A stretch of DNA of 64,000 nucleotides from Takakia lepidozioides (Eukaryota > Streptophyta > Takakiopsida > Takakiales > Takakiaceae): assembly GCA_030704615.1 (NCBI GenBank), contig CM060732.1:13020001-13084000 (forward strand). Reading direction: 5' to 3'. The translations under genes were made by a program, and so were the position numbers. Of this stretch, positions 1 to 11,748 are shown one piece after another (position 1 is the stretch's first letter; the number at the start of each line of letters is the position of its first letter). The notes beneath the pieces were generated by a model. That model did no database searches. It was not told the origin of the DNA and saw nothing but the letters and a program-made list of their open reading frames with translations.

Positions 1-638
1 TGCTCTGGTTGATCGATCTAACTTCTACTGTGACGTTGGCCTACGGACGATGCACAATATTGCAGTGCTCTTGAGCTCTCTTTGCCATCTCATTTGCCAG
101 CTCGGAATAGCTCTGCATGAGGTGTCCCATGCCACCGCTGATTCTAAAAGTTGCATGGTCCAATTTTTTTTTTGTCATTCGATGTCTAGAAGTATTTATT
201 TGATTTGCTCCTAAATTGACGTTGACATTGGTAATCAGAATGTTGAAAAGAGTGATTCATCATTCTTCCCATGAGAGCTTCGGAGTTGTCACTTCCTCCC
301 ATCGTCTTGGCTCTAAATATGCGAGTCTGCTTTCTTCCCAGGGGAAATCACTTCCATTTTTTTACAAAGGGCGTGCAAAAAAATATAGGGTAACATATAT
401 TCTTTGAAGATAAAATTTACAATATTTTTAGAAATAAAATTAGGTGTCCTTATTTGTGGATACCGGATTTAAATAAAAATAGGGTTATGAATATATGCTT
501 ACAGTCCAATATTTAAAAAAAATAGCATGCTAGATAATTGTGCATATTACAAAATTAAATAATTATAGGGTGGATGAAAAAAGGGGAAAAAAAAATTAAT
601 ACCCCCATAGAAAACACCTGTTTATCGCACATGATTCC
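1..638. other. AT-rich flank, no gene seen
   Basis: No coding region is convincing here. The stretch is AT-rich with short homopolymer runs, and a TATA-like string lies at its right end on the minus strand. It probably belongs to the decayed retrotransposon that follows. Confidence 0.5.
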
Positions 639-870
639 CTAAACTATATAAGGAGTGATCTCCCCGAGCTTTCTTCTTGCTGCAATGCACCGGAAACGAC
701 AAAAAATTGATGGTTGCATGTTGCCGTTGAAGGACTGTAGGACCCTACCATAGATGTCGGGGAGTGTATTGAGCATTCTCTCGACCAAGTCTCTGTCGGC
801 AACTACTTCCCCAATGTCCGTGAGCTCAAATTGCATTTCTTGGATCTTTGCAAGATAGTCTGCAACTAAC
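639..870 (-). pseudogene. Ty1/copia gag fragment (UBN2-like)
   Basis: The minus-strand translation reads LVADYLAKIQEMQFEL, then DRDLVERMLNTLPDIYG and LQSFNGNMQP. This is the C-terminal half of the copia Gag (UBN2/DUF4219-type) that packages element RNA. It comes directly after a protease fragment, which is the wrong order for one intact element, so it is either a second copia copy or a rearranged piece. No zinc knuckle or start codon is retained. The family call is confident; the relation to the neighbouring fragments is inferred. Confidence 0.75.
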
Positions 871-1156
871 GTACAATCGCCAAGTCATGGAAGAGCAGTC
901 TAAATCCTTTGTCAATCAAGGTACAAACAGATAGCAAAATTTGCATACACCCGGGACATACAAAATTTCTTCGACTTTTTATTACATGATTCTTGACATG
1001 AATAACAATGTTGCCTTTCCCGACTACGTGGTGGTACAGGCGTCCACCTGTTTTGACCTTGGAGTTACCTTCTCCCTTTCTGATATTGGATAAAAGACGG
1101 TCATTGCCTGAGACATGCTTAGTGGCCCCGCTATCCGCATACCAATCCGCGGCGTC
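866..1156 (-). pseudogene. Ty1/copia protease and pre-integrase fragment
   Basis: The minus-strand translation begins DWYADSGATKHVSGNDR, which carries the DSG active site and typical context of the copia aspartic protease. It continues into a GKGNIVIHV segment and a LLSV..LIDKGF segment, as in the GAG pre-integrase region. The frame is open for 96 codons and stops at 866-868. The enzyme would process the Gag-Pol polyprotein in virus-like particles. Here it is an isolated fragment abutting a displaced gag piece. Confidence 0.8.
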
Positions 1157-1399
1157 ATGGATATTGAGCTAAGTTAAGCTCGAGAATATCCGCAGCCAGT
1201 TCAGTAGGGGTGTCACTAACTCCGAAAAATTCTATATCTCCTCATTGCTGCCATCTTCGATGATGTTGACTGCAGATGTTCGGTAGCGTGTTCGGTAGCG
1301 TGACGCTTGATCTCATTTGATAATTCTTTCGATATTTGTTGTCATTGGGCTGACTCTTGTTTTTTGAGAATTTAGACTTGATCAGCAAAGCCTCGGGGT

Positions 1400-1810
1400 C
1401 GAATTTTTTTCCGTGCGAGTCTTTTAAATTTCTCGCTTGGCTTCGTCTAGCAAAAGAATACTGATTAGTTCATTGAGCGTTGGAAATTTAGGTCGGTTTT
1501 TTAAAGTGCATGCCATATCATATTCCAAACTCTGGAGATAGAGAGTTCAGAATTTGTTCCACCAAGTCCTCTTCACAGACCGGTTCTCGGATGTTGGCTA
1601 ACTGGTTGATAATCTCCTCGAGCTGCTTGATATCTGTGACTGATCCGCCATTTTCCGAGTCGAATGTTGGTGAGGTGGCTCTTGAGCAACAGACCATTTT
1701 TCTGCTCATACAGGTCCTTTAAGGTCTGCCACCTGACAGTTGGACTTGTGATCCCGGCTATGTGTGGAATAATTTCATCTCGCACAAAGAGACTGATTAT
1801 CGCCAATGTT
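1400..1810 (-). pseudogene. Ty1/copia gag fragment upstream of protease
   Basis: Two overlapping minus-strand frames together give a copia Gag: WQTLKDLYEQKN, then IKQLEEIINQLANI and EEDLVEQILNSLSPEFG, then further down FPTLNELISILLLDEAKREI. The switch between frames shows at least one frameshift. It lies upstream (in the minus direction) of the protease fragment, the normal gag-to-protease order. With the 639-870 piece, two Gag sequences flank one protease, which indicates nesting or rearrangement. Confidence 0.75.
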
Positions 1811-2839
1811 TTCTTCTGCCTACGTTCGTAATCAGCGGCGGACTCTCATTCCTTCTCTTCGAATTGTCCCTCGACATTGGATTCTACAATGTCTATCAGT
1901 TGATCTCTTTATAACAAGCTGGAAACATGGAATTACTTCCATATATTATAATTGGAAAGTCCACCTAGCTTGGAGGCATTTGACACACTACTCTCCTTGT
2001 GGGCCATGCTGACACTATGCCAAAACTATAGAGTTACACTAATGTCGCTGTCACCGAGCCAGAGCATTATCGGAGTCCTAGCAGCAAACGATCCCACTAC
2101 TAACCTGCTCTAAAACCATAAAGTGGATCAAGTAGGAAAAACTTGACTTCAAAGTCTGTTTGCCAAATTCCTAAAGGCTCACTATATACTAAGGTCGCAG
2201 CTGCTATGACATGAAGTCCAACTCCTTTGGATGCTTAAGCCTACAAAGAGAGGTGAGTGGGGTGGCTAGTGGTCATCTCGGAGTGCTAAGACTAATTGTT
2301 CACCACTAAGCACGGTGACTTTTTCTATGTAACTGCTAAGGTACTTCTACTCTTAACAAGTATTAAACCTAGAGAGTGACTTCTGAGATTCAATCTTATT
2401 TGACCGTGTTAATCACGATGATGACACTCTTCGTTGATCTACAATTTCAACTTTATGATCTCAGTCTCCTGCCAATGTTCCAACCTTGACCAGATTGTAA
2501 TTTGATGTAATTCCCGAATAGAGTCGTGATTTCATTGGTAGAATCATATATATAATAGTCCCAATCATGCAATCAGCTCTTATTCCAAGTGCAACCAACT
2601 ATGAGACAACACTCTACACATAGTTGTCTCGATTTCCAGCAAAACTAAAGTCTCAACCTGAACCAATATGAACTTGCTAGCAATTACACAAAGTACTAGA
2701 ACACATCCAGTCCTCCCAACCACTACACCGTGTGCAGTTCTCTTATGTATCCACCGTTCTGTTCTCTCATTTGACATTTCTCAATGCCCACTATTTTTCA
2801 TAGCTCACATACTCCATATCCACAAACTCCTAAGAGGAG

Positions 2840-2860
2840 AAAAAAAAAAAAAAAAAAAAA
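2840..2860 (+). repeat. Poly(A) run followed by CCCCC
   Basis: A run of 21 A residues follows AGGAG and is followed by five C. It may be the tail of an unrecognised retroposon or a simple-sequence expansion. No element body was identified upstream. Confidence 0.6.
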
Positions 2861-3746
2861 CCCCCAATGTCCTTCACTATATCGTCTTTCTATCTTTCTT
2901 TGTCACGTTCAGGTATGGCCATCCTCTTGATCATCTACAATTGGCCGCCTCATGTCACTTCACGATGTAGCTACATCTTCAGCTCCGCCTTCATATTGTA
3001 CACCTTCTGCATACAGGCTGAACCTTTCAACTTCCCCAAACCTGTCACAAGTTCAATTCTCCAAGATTGTTATGTGCAAGAAACCATCCTAAACATTAAG
3101 CATTACACCACCTGTCAACATAGGATGTTTTGCTCCTAACACATTAAATTTGCTTTTTATAAAAAAAGTGTGGTTACTTACGTAGTTGATACAATACACC
3201 ATAGGTATCCAACAATTAGAGGAACAATTAAATAATGTGTTGTTTGTTCTAACAAGATTTCCAATTGATGGAAGACGGAGGGAAAGCAAGTTATGGTGGC
3301 TCACTTTTGCTGTCACAATATCATTTTTGCAGTACATACTTACTCTCTATTGACTCATATTCTTTCATTCAACGTAAATAATCAAATGGGACTCAGAAAG
3401 GGTATTCTAACTACACCTACTTACGCTCTTGGAAGCCTCACCAATCAATTTATGATTCTCTTAAAGTAATGGATTTTGAAAAAATCCATATACAAATGTA
3501 GCAGTCCATAATATGTCCTTTTATGGATTTGTTTTCTTCATGGTACATGCCAAAATGAAAAACAAAATGACTCATTATAAGGAGGCACTTTTCTTAAAGA
3601 AACTAATATTACAAATCCAATATGTTAACCCTTAACTTCCTACACAACCCGTTTCAGATCCATGTGTCTAGAGGACCATCCTAACTTTTGCAGATGAACT
3701 TTTTTTCATCTGTTCCTTCTAGCATTTATTGCGCATGAGGTGGCCC

Positions 3747-3782
3747 ACCTGCTCCAATTTATTGCATGCATTTGGAGCAGGT
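3747..3782. repeat. Short inverted repeat, 11-bp arms
   Basis: ACCTGCTCCAA at 3747-3757 is matched by its reverse complement at 3772-3782, with a 14-nt loop. Flanking bases pair partly (GGTGG.CC against GG.CGACC), so the hairpin may be longer. No function can be assigned; it could be part of a small MITE. Confidence 0.5.
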
Positions 3783-4930
3783 AGGCGACCTCTAGATTTT
3801 TCGAAAGGGACATGGGTCAGAAAACAATGGATGGAGGAGAGTTGACTAGACATATGGGGTCCCCTCATTGGGCCACCCCAGTCCCTGAATTTGCAATGTG
3901 AATTTCAATTTTCTCCATTAGATCATATTGAAAATTTGCCTATTGCTTCAAGGTGCTGTAACACAGCCCCTCACCAGAGGGATTTTTTTAATTTTGGTTT
4001 TTGGGATGACATGTTTTGGAGGGAAGCTTCAAGTTTGTATGTGTTTGTTAGGAATGGACATGTCAACCCTCACCAAAACACATACAAAGCAGCATATGCA
4101 AGAAAATGTTGGTTTGATGTGAAAGTTGGCATGCATTTTGCATTTGTAATGTACATTATGAAAATTTGGGGTAGCCCTTTTGGAAATTCTCAAAGCCCCT
4201 CAATAAGCTTGGTCAAAGAAAATAAAGGTTTTTTTCAAAGCAAAAATTTAAAAAATCTTTCCTAGAAAAACAATATAATCTCTCAAACCCAACGGTGAAA
4301 ATTCCTAAAATCTGGGTAGATGGCGTAGAGGCCAAGTAAGTATGTATGTGTACGATTCATTTTTGTGGATGAATGTTGGTAGGTGGGTAGCCTCCGATTA
4401 GTTCCAAGAGGTAGTAGTTTTTGAAAGAGGAAAAATTCACCTTGTAGAAAATTAAGGATTAATATTCAATTATGTAAAATTTTATGTACTTTTAAGTACC
4501 CTAAAAGGTGGTGAATTTTCAAATTATCATACAAGAGGAAAATGAATGAATTAAAGAAACTCCCTTCATTGAAAAGGTACATTTGCCTATTGCAGAGGGC
4601 CGCCAAGAAAGATATGGATTTTTTCATGTAATTAGATGTTTAAGGTTTATGGTTTAGGGTTGATTTTAAGGTTAACTTTAGGATTTCGACAACTTAATCT
4701 AATCACAATTTTTTCATCCAAATGAATTTTCTTTATAAGTTCATTTACTTTCTCAGTCAATGCATCATTGTATTTTCATTTTTTAAACTTTAAAAAAAAT
4801 GTTGTGTACTTCTGAAGGACTCATGATGTGGTCATCACTGAGCCACCGTAGCTTGCTTTCACTGGGGACCAATTAGTATGTACTAAGGACCTTTAATATG
4901 TGATCTTCCAAATGTAAGCGTATGTCAACA

Positions 4931-4942
4931 TGGTATCAGATC
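4931..4942 (+). promoter_or_regulatory. Copia primer-binding site (initiator Met tRNA)
   Basis: TGGTATCAGATC is complementary to the 3' end of initiator methionine tRNA, the usual primer for plant copia reverse transcription. It sits immediately after AACA, the end of the 5' LTR. Confidence 0.8.
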
Positions 4943-5639
4943 CGAGTATGACTCAATGAATAGTTTGTTGAAATCCAACGTGAGCAAATATAGCTTTGTT
5001 CCTTCACTTTTGTTTGTCCAAGAATAGTGTCAGTGAGCTTAGCTTGTTACTGTGTCTAGCGCAACATGAGCCCAGAGTCCATTTGTCCTCGTTCTGTCCT
5101 TCGATTGTCTTCTTTCTGTAGTCACTTTACTGATCATTTTTTTGTTTCATCAAGTCTTTCACGAAGACCAGTCAAGATCCAATCTGTGAGGTCAATAGTT
5201 TGAGTGGTCTCTTGAACCAAGAAATTCAAACTCGAGAATATCCTCCTTCGAGAGGACTTACGGGACATCGTTGACCACCTCACTTCCACGAGAGTCTTCG
5301 ACCCTAAGAATCATAATAGCGAAAGATGAGAGTGGAAGTTCTAATGATCACTTTGAATCTTTATGTCAAGGACCATATCATGCTTTCCATTACATTTGTT
5401 TTTATCCAAAACATAGCTAGAGGTACCTTGCTGATTTATACGTGACTATTAACTACGATCAAAGGATGTCTTCCAGCTAAATGCTGCCTATGAGGTGCTA
5501 GGCGAAGGTCTTCGTGATCTATCGAATGGCCTTTAGAATCTTAGTGTCGATTGAATCATTCGTGGGCACGGTGGAAAGTACAGCAGACCTCACACGGATC
5601 TGGCATCACTCTGATTGGACCACTTGAGCTAAGAGTTTG

Positions 5640-6690
5640 AATTTCTTGTCACAGAAAGGCCTTGCCGTCAACCTTCCTCGAAATTTGTCCACATGTTATG
5701 ATGTCTGTCATGCATGCGCACTTGGGAAGCAAAGTCGGGAGAGAGCTGGACAAAGAAGAGTCTTCATAGGAGTTCCTCACCTCTTGATATGATCCATACT
5801 GAGCTTTGTGGACCATTGTCCACACCTTCATAAGGGAAAAATGCGTGTTTTTTCAGAAGTCCATAGCACCTTCTTTTTTGTTTTATGATGCGGGGAGACG
5901 GAAAATCCTGCTATCTTTAACTAAAATCATGTAGGTCTCATTATCTCAAATAGCCCCAACAAGTATGGACAAACAAATCATGAAATCTAGATCTAAACAC
6001 AGCCTTGGAGGAACTTCGTGGCAAGTTACTTATAGAATTCGTCGTAGGTAGCATGGATCCCACCATTTGAGGGGTTGGATGGACTTTTATGGATGTCACC
6101 ATATGCCAATTTTGGTCCACCATATCTTGCATTTACCCAGAAATCTATTGATATTAAATGGATGTATAAGGTTAAGATGTGCTCTGATTGCAAAGTAATC
6201 AAACTCAAGGCGAGACTTATTGCCAAAGGGTTTAAATAAACAACAGGATTTGACTACAATGAGACGTTCGCCCCTATAGCAAATGGAGTACCATCCGATG
6301 TGCAGTTGTTTTAGCCGTAAGCCAAGACTGGGACATCCTATACATTGACGTTAAGACTACGTTCCTTCATGGAAACCTAGAAGATGACGTCTGGTACATT
6401 CTTTAAGCAGGAAGCTTCAATGTGGCAGGTATTGAGCGTAAAGTTTGCAAGCTTCACAAGGCCTTATATGACCTCACAAGCCAACTCGCTAGCTAGCTTG
6501 GTACACGAAGATCATTCATAAGGTTTGACAATTAATTGTCATTCTGATTCTATTTAGTATTTTCTTTTCGAAGATTGCAAAACCATCATCATTGTCCATG
6601 TAGATGATCTCATCATTACAGGCAACCACACCTCTAAATTGCACGACTCTATGATCCAAATACTTCGACATGTCTTTATTACGTCATTTG
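5640..6690 (+). pseudogene. Copia integrase start and reverse transcriptase, broken
   Basis: Reading across frames, 5650-5825 gives C..CALGKQSRE and then LDMIHTELCGPL, the pre-integrase/integrase junction of copia Pol. Most of the integrase core is missing. From about 6140, KVIKLKARLIAKGFK and FDYNETFAP mark the start of the copia reverse transcriptase. DVKTTFLHGNLEDDVWY follows, then VHVDDLIITG at 6595-6624, which carries the catalytic aspartate pair. Stop codons interrupt every frame, so no product is expected. Confidence 0.8.
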
Positions 6691-7084
6691 CAATATTACA
6701 TTGGTGCTATTTTCATCCGTGGTTCCTAGGGCATAATCATGTCTCACAAACTATTCATTCTCTAGTGCTTAACCGATCTAGGTCTCGCTGATTGCCATAC
6801 TTGTCATCTAGTCTCTCTTCCCGAAAGCATCAAGTTGTCTGTCGACATGGATGCACCTCTTGAACTGATTCCACTACCTATAGACGCATGGTTGGAAACT
6901 CCTCCACATCAACCATACACATCCATATATTTATTTGGGTGTGGGCGTGGTTTCTACATTCATGCAAGCTCCTCAACGACCTAATCATCTTGACGCTATC
7001 AAACGCATTGTCCGCGCACACAAGATTTGATAGTCTTATATTGAAGGGGGCTAGAGCTAATTAAGTAACTACACTCGGTTGATA

Positions 7085-7290
7085 CAGACTACGTTGGTGA
7101 CCTCAATGAGCACAAGTAAACTTACGGGTACGTTTTCACTTTAGGAAATGGCCCTACCTCGTGGAGAAGCAAGAAACAAGGATGTGTAGCCCAAATCTTC
7201 CACCAAAGCAAAATACATGGCATTATCTGAAGCAGTATGGCTTCAAAGGATACTAAACGGAATTCATTTGACAAGAACCTATATAAATAG
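7085..7290 (+). pseudogene. Copia RNase H, first part (split by insertion)
   Basis: The sequence reads YVGDLNEHK, then TYGYVFTLGNGPTSWRSKKQ, and in a shifted frame KYMALSEAVWLQRIL, the classic copia RNase H signature. The domain then breaks off. Its continuation (LILCDNQSSMK and DQKKHIDV, then NKDQVTDILTMPLG) reappears at about 8965-9170, so 1.7 kb of foreign DNA lies inside the domain. Confidence 0.8.
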
Positions 7291-8964
7291 GGGTGTACAA
7301 AGGTGTATTGAATCACATGGACCTTGTATGAAGACGTACCTTTTGGAAGGGTATGCTTCGTATATTACCCTCGAAGCCGTGTTAGAAGGTCTTCTAGTGG
7401 GAAGAAAATCCCAGGAAAGTCTCCATTTTCCAGAAACGTCACTAGGATTCGAAGAAGCTTGCCAGTCTTGCGATTTAGAGTATGGATTAGGGTCTGAAAC
7501 TCAGCCCAAGCTAACTCAGCAATACTGGAAAGGTAAAGGATAGGAAAAGCCTGTGAAACCACGATATTGTAGGATTGGTTCACAGGTCGGTTTGAGTCAA
7601 ACTGAATATATTGAGTGTACTTAAAGGGTAGTTTCCTTCTTTTGTCAAAAAAATTTTGAACTAAAAGGAACCAGCCTCAAAGTCCAAGATGGTAATCTGG
7701 ATATTCATAAAAGAGGCTTCAGTCCCAATATTTATATAATCATACCTGGTCTGCATCAGTTCAGGCTTAATCTCCACAAACTCAAGGCAGCCTTTGCAGA
7801 TTCAAAAGGATTTATTGCAATACTTCCTCAATACTTCTTCTACCTGAACGTCCTCCAGTGTTAAGGAACTGTCCTCTTCCAGATCTGCCACCCATGTTGA
7901 ACTTGTTCATCCCTCGTCCCTGTGTGCCTCTTCCCCTAGCCGATGTTCGGTTTTGGGGGGAGTTCCAGGTATCATCTCTTGTTCTTTTGGTGGTGACATG
8001 TGGTTTTGGTAAAGCATCTGTAAATGCCCCAGGTTTGATCAACCTCTCAATGTACCTTGCTCCATTAACTTCCCCTAAGCATTTGAGAAGCTTAGCATTA
8101 GGGTCAGTGGCTGCAAACTCTCCTACAGCCTCCCTCATGTACTCCTCTGAAATGTGATCTGGGACATGATAGCTCCTCTCATTGCCCTCATCATCCATAC
8201 CATAAAATTGTAGTATTTGCTGTGTATGGAGGGTAAGACGCATCTGGAAAAAATGTATTGAAATGGTTGCCGTTACAACCTGAAGATGTATTTGGTGTGA
8301 CAATTGCATCTGAATAAGGTCTGTGCCAATTGAACAACTGGCTTTTATGGTTCTTGGACCTAGTTGAGCCTCTATAGGTAGGTCATTCTTGGTCCTAATT
8401 GTAATATTGTCCCCCTTGTCGCAGAGTTTGTAATAGAAGGTCTTAAGGGGCCATGCTATAGCAATGGTTTCCTTCTTCATTCTCTGTATGCCGTCAATTG
8501 CATCTTGTTCACATCTGGCGAGCTCTGAAGGTGTGAGATTGCCCCACTTGGCCCACATCTCAATGGAAACAAGAGCTAACAAATTGATGTTTGAGAGGGG
8601 ATGCCACATCTGGTGTTCATTGGCTGCCATATCCAGTTCCACTGCCCTAGGAGGTAACCAAGGAACAAATGATAAATTACCAGGTGGAGCCCCTACGGTA
8701 CGGTCCCGTTGGACCTGGGATAACTCCACATGTTCACAAAATTCCTGCACAACATCCTTCATCATCGGGAAGGACCATGTGCACCAAGAACGGATGATTA
8801 CTTATTGAGGGAACAAACTCAGTTTGAATCTTACTTGGAGTGATAGTAACAGCATCTGGTGTCTCTTCTTCTGGGCTAACCAGCCTCAATGCAGCTTCGA
8901 TCTCGGATTCTTTCTGTTCTCATTCTGCCATATCTTTGGCATCTTGTTCCAAAAAACATCGCAA
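7290..8964 (-). mobile_element. Insertion nested in copia RNase H, carrying a gag-like ORF
   Basis: This block separates the two halves of the copia RNase H domain. It contains a single substantial ORF on the minus strand, a TATA-like TATATAAATA on the plus strand near its left edge, and no reverse transcriptase. The boundaries are taken from where copia coding sense stops and resumes. Terminal repeats and a target duplication could not be identified by eye, so the ends are uncertain by tens of bases. Confidence 0.55.
7812..8765 (-). CDS. Gag-like protein with RG-rich C-terminus
   Basis: This intact 317-codon frame is not confidently assigned to a family. Residues about 1-220 are globular and mixed. 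Residues about 255-310 are rich in Gly, Arg, Ser and Asn with repeated GRG and GGRSGR strings, as in RNA-binding tails of some retroelement Gag proteins. It is the only ORF in a block inserted into a dead copia element, with no protease, reverse transcriptase or integrase beside it. That fits a gag-only (TR-GAG type) LTR retrotransposon, but this is inferred from context. It is open throughout while its host copia element is full of stops, so the insertion looks much younger. A captured host-gene fragment remains possible. Confidence 0.5.
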   Translation of the reverse strand: MMKDVVQEFCEHVELSQVQRDRTVGAPPGNLSFVPWLPPRAVELDMAANEHQMWHPLSNINLLALVSIEMWAKWGNLTPSELARCEQDAIDGIQRMKKETIAIAWPLKTFYYKLCDKGDNITIRTKNDLPIEAQLGPRTIKASCSIGTDLIQMQLSHQIHLQVVTATISIHFFQMRLTLHTQQILQFYGMDDEGNERSYHVPDHISEEYMREAVGEFAATDPNAKLLKCLGEVNGARYIERLIKPGAFTDALPKPHVTTKRTRDDTWNSPQNRTSARGRGTQGRGMNKFNMGGRSGRGQFLNTGGRSGRRSIEEVLQ

Positions 8965-9190
8965 CAATGCTCATCCTATGCGACAATCAAAGCTCTATGA
9001 AAATGACACTCAACCTTGTTTTCTATGACCAGAAGAAACATATTGATGTGACAAACTGTTTTATCTAAAACTTAGAAGGATAGAGAGACTGAACTTGTCT
9101 ACATATCCAACAAAGACCAAGTCACTGACATCCTCACCATGCCACTAGGACCGACGAGTTCAATTTACACAACTGCGAACAAACTCAATC
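8965..9190 (+). pseudogene. Copia RNase H, second part
   Basis: The reading resumes with MLILCDNQSSMK, then FYDQKKHIDV and, after a frame change, HISNKDQVTDILTMPLG. This matches the C-terminal end of copia Pol (usually CDNQSAI, HIDVRYHF, DQLADIFTKPL). Together with the part at 7085-7290 it completes the interrupted domain. Confidence 0.8.
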
Positions 9191-9690
9191 TCGGAGAAGT
9201 TTATCGACAGTCGAAACAAGTAATCTTCATTCTTAGGTACAATGATATGTACATATCAGGTTTGTTCCTCGGCAAATTTCATGTACAATTCTAAGGCTAG
9301 GGCAGTATCCAAAGAAGGAGCTGCATGAACGACTCCCATATGGATAATACCTATGCATCTGAATTTAAATGGAGACTCTCAGCAGACCTCCTGAAGCAAC
9401 TCATTTTACTAAGACATCGGCCAAAAGGGATCCGTCTTTGGCAACTAATGGATAAGGTCAGGTGCAAAGGGTGGGTATTAGATTATCCACACCTGACCTA
9501 TAGCTAGCTGGCAATTTCACATGCACATACCATCTAGTTTGTTCTAACAGGTAGTTAGATTAGCCTTGTATTATGATGATATGGAGTTGGGCCCTAAACT
9601 CTAATTGTAATATGTGTATAATGTTTTTGAAAATCAAGTTCTTGATCACTTAGTACATCGTGATCTTCCAAGTCTAAACGTATGTAACCT

Positions 9691-11740
9691 TTAGAAAAGG
9701 CTGGATGATCAACAACTTCCCCAAGCTCCACTGGCACATGGCCCCTCCATTCCAACGATCAAATGTCATTGTCTAAACCACATCCCCAACTGTTTTACTA
9801 CAAAATGCTATATATTGTTGCTAATTTTGGTCAAGAAAAATGTATATACATTTATTTTGGATTCTTTATCATATACTTAATATGAATTGTCACCCCTAGG
9901 CAAGACAAGATGATTACTCGCGGCTAGTTATCACATGAACATAGAAGTACGGAGAACTTCACCAACATAATCAATCATTAATAAACCGTCGGGAACAGAA
10001 TCTGCCAATGGCTTGAGCTACCGCCAGGAAAGCTCCTCCTCTATGGGAAGAAGTCACTCTTTGTTACTGTGACGAGTATGTTGACGTTGTTACCCACATA
10101 TCCTGGTTGATTCACCAAAGATGATGAGAGGATCAGATAGTGCAAAGGAATGCCTGATCTCCTTGGTTTCCCTAGCACTATGGCAGCAGCAGCAGAGGCA
10201 ACATGTGCCATATCCCAATATCGTGTAAGCCCCCCAAGCATCCCTTCGTTTTTGTTTTTGGCCCAATGTTGGCCAGTTGGCCTTGTGTCGTGACCACTGA
10301 ACTACAAAAGAGCCTGAGAGAGGGAGAGAGAAAACAATAAGTCACGATATCAACTGCAACAACTACATATTGAGAATTTATATTGAGAAGCTTGGTCACA
10401 TGACCCCATTTTGTAAAGAACGACTTCATTCTTGACAAGTTCCATTTTAGTTATATGCCAACGTTTGTCACTTTTTTGGTCACTTCTTCGCAAAAGTCTT
10501 TTATTTACGTGAACTAACGAATATGACACTTTAGTAAATGTGATTACGCTAATTAGGGCATCTGATTTATGTTTATATGGCAATGACATAGCAAATACTC
10601 ATGCAGTTTGCATGGTCATGGATGGTCCATGCAACATAAACCTTAAATTAGTGTCTTGGTTTAGAAGATTGCTATGGGCCAAAGCAACTCATTTTACATG
10701 AAATAATGAAAGATGGTCTCAATTACATATCAGCGTCACCGTCCAACACATTTATTGATTTCATTCTCAACTGAAGCTAATCTGTTGATCAAACCGAGGG
10801 TTGTTGTTGTAAAAAAATTGAATATTACTTGAAATGGTTGTCCATCTAGTCCAATGCTTGTAGTATAATCAAATGCAATAGGGCTCATTTGAAAGATAAA
10901 AGATGAACTGTGAGAGTAGGTGGCCCAATCCATCAGCTTTGTTACACCCTATATATTTAAGTATGTTTCAAAATTTGGAAAGCTTTGTTCAAGCTTTATG
11001 CTTGAGTTGCATAAACCCACAAGCTCAGAGTTGAAAACAAACATATATATGGGGGAAGAAGCCTTGGGAAAATATATAAACCATTTTAGATTATCTAATC
11101 ATCTAATGCGCTACACCTATCTAGGATAGTTTTAGGATCTATGGGTTTCACAATAGTGATCTCTCATACATGTGAGTGATTAATACCACCCTAATGGGTT
11201 ACCTTGTCATGGGATTAACGTCCCTAAGCGTCTACCTCGGCAGTATGTGACCCCAAACCAGCTAAGAGCTACCCTAGGCTCTTAAACCAGAAAAATGAAC
11301 CCTTGGACAATACTCACCTATCAAGGGAAAATACCAAAATAATATTCCACCCATTATAGCCAAGGATTACTAGTAACCTTTGATCTCATTTCAGTCTTTT
11401 AAAAGCAGATTCGGGGTGTGATTTGGACCAACTTAAGCACAAACAATTGGATGAAATACCACCAAAAATTAAATCTATTTGTATCTGCCCTCGGTCTGAT
11501 GTCTGTTCATCCGAATCTCCGGCTACAGAATTTCAGTTGCTGTCCGCCCTATTTGAATGGATCTGTTAGGGCAGTACAAACAAAAAATCTCTTAATGAGC
11601 CAAATTTCTTAAGGCAGGTGCCATTCAAAAGATGTTAGAATTCTCTACAAGCCCTTTAGATGCCATCTTGATCTGGCCATTAAAAGAAAAGTTGTAAAAA
11701 GCCCCAGCCATCACAAAGTGGTTGCTTCCTCGACGCTTAG
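9691..11740. other. No gene recognised
   Basis: No frame longer than about 90 codons occurs and none resembles a known protein. There is a short run of CAG-type triplets near 10185 and several TATA-like strings, for example near 10950. I see no terminal repeats. Confidence 0.5.
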
Positions 11741-11748
11741 GTTGCCAC

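Larger units (their letters stand above)
1811..4716. other. No recognisable gene; AT-rich, decayed DNA
   Basis: There is no convincing coding region. A plus-strand frame of 124 codons at 3891-4265 has no recognisable domain and skewed composition, so it is not called. The stretch holds a run of 21 A residues at 2840-2860 and a short inverted repeat near 3747-3782. The part from 1811 to about 2560 may be leader or LTR of the minus-strand copia relic, but no primer-binding site was found. Confidence 0.5.
4717..9690 (+). mobile_element. Decayed Ty1/copia LTR retrotransposon with nested insertion
   Basis: The element reads on the plus strand. The primer-binding site TGGTATCAGA (initiator Met tRNA type) is at 4931-4940, directly after a sequence ending CA. 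In order there are a pre-integrase/integrase start near 5650-5830, reverse transcriptase 6140-6680 and RNase H 7085-7290, resuming at 8965-9190. A purine-rich tract lies near 9462-9477, followed by a probable 3' LTR ending near 9690. The LTR ends match over about 30 bp: TGATCTTCCAA at 9661-9671 against the same string just before the primer site. The rest of the LTRs is too diverged to align by eye, so the left end is approximate. Many stops and frameshifts show it is long dead. Confidence 0.75.

Noticed and set aside
3891-4265. 124-codon plus-strand frame
   Set aside because: No recognisable domain, aromatic- and Asn-rich composition typical of AT-rich non-coding DNA, and no supporting context.
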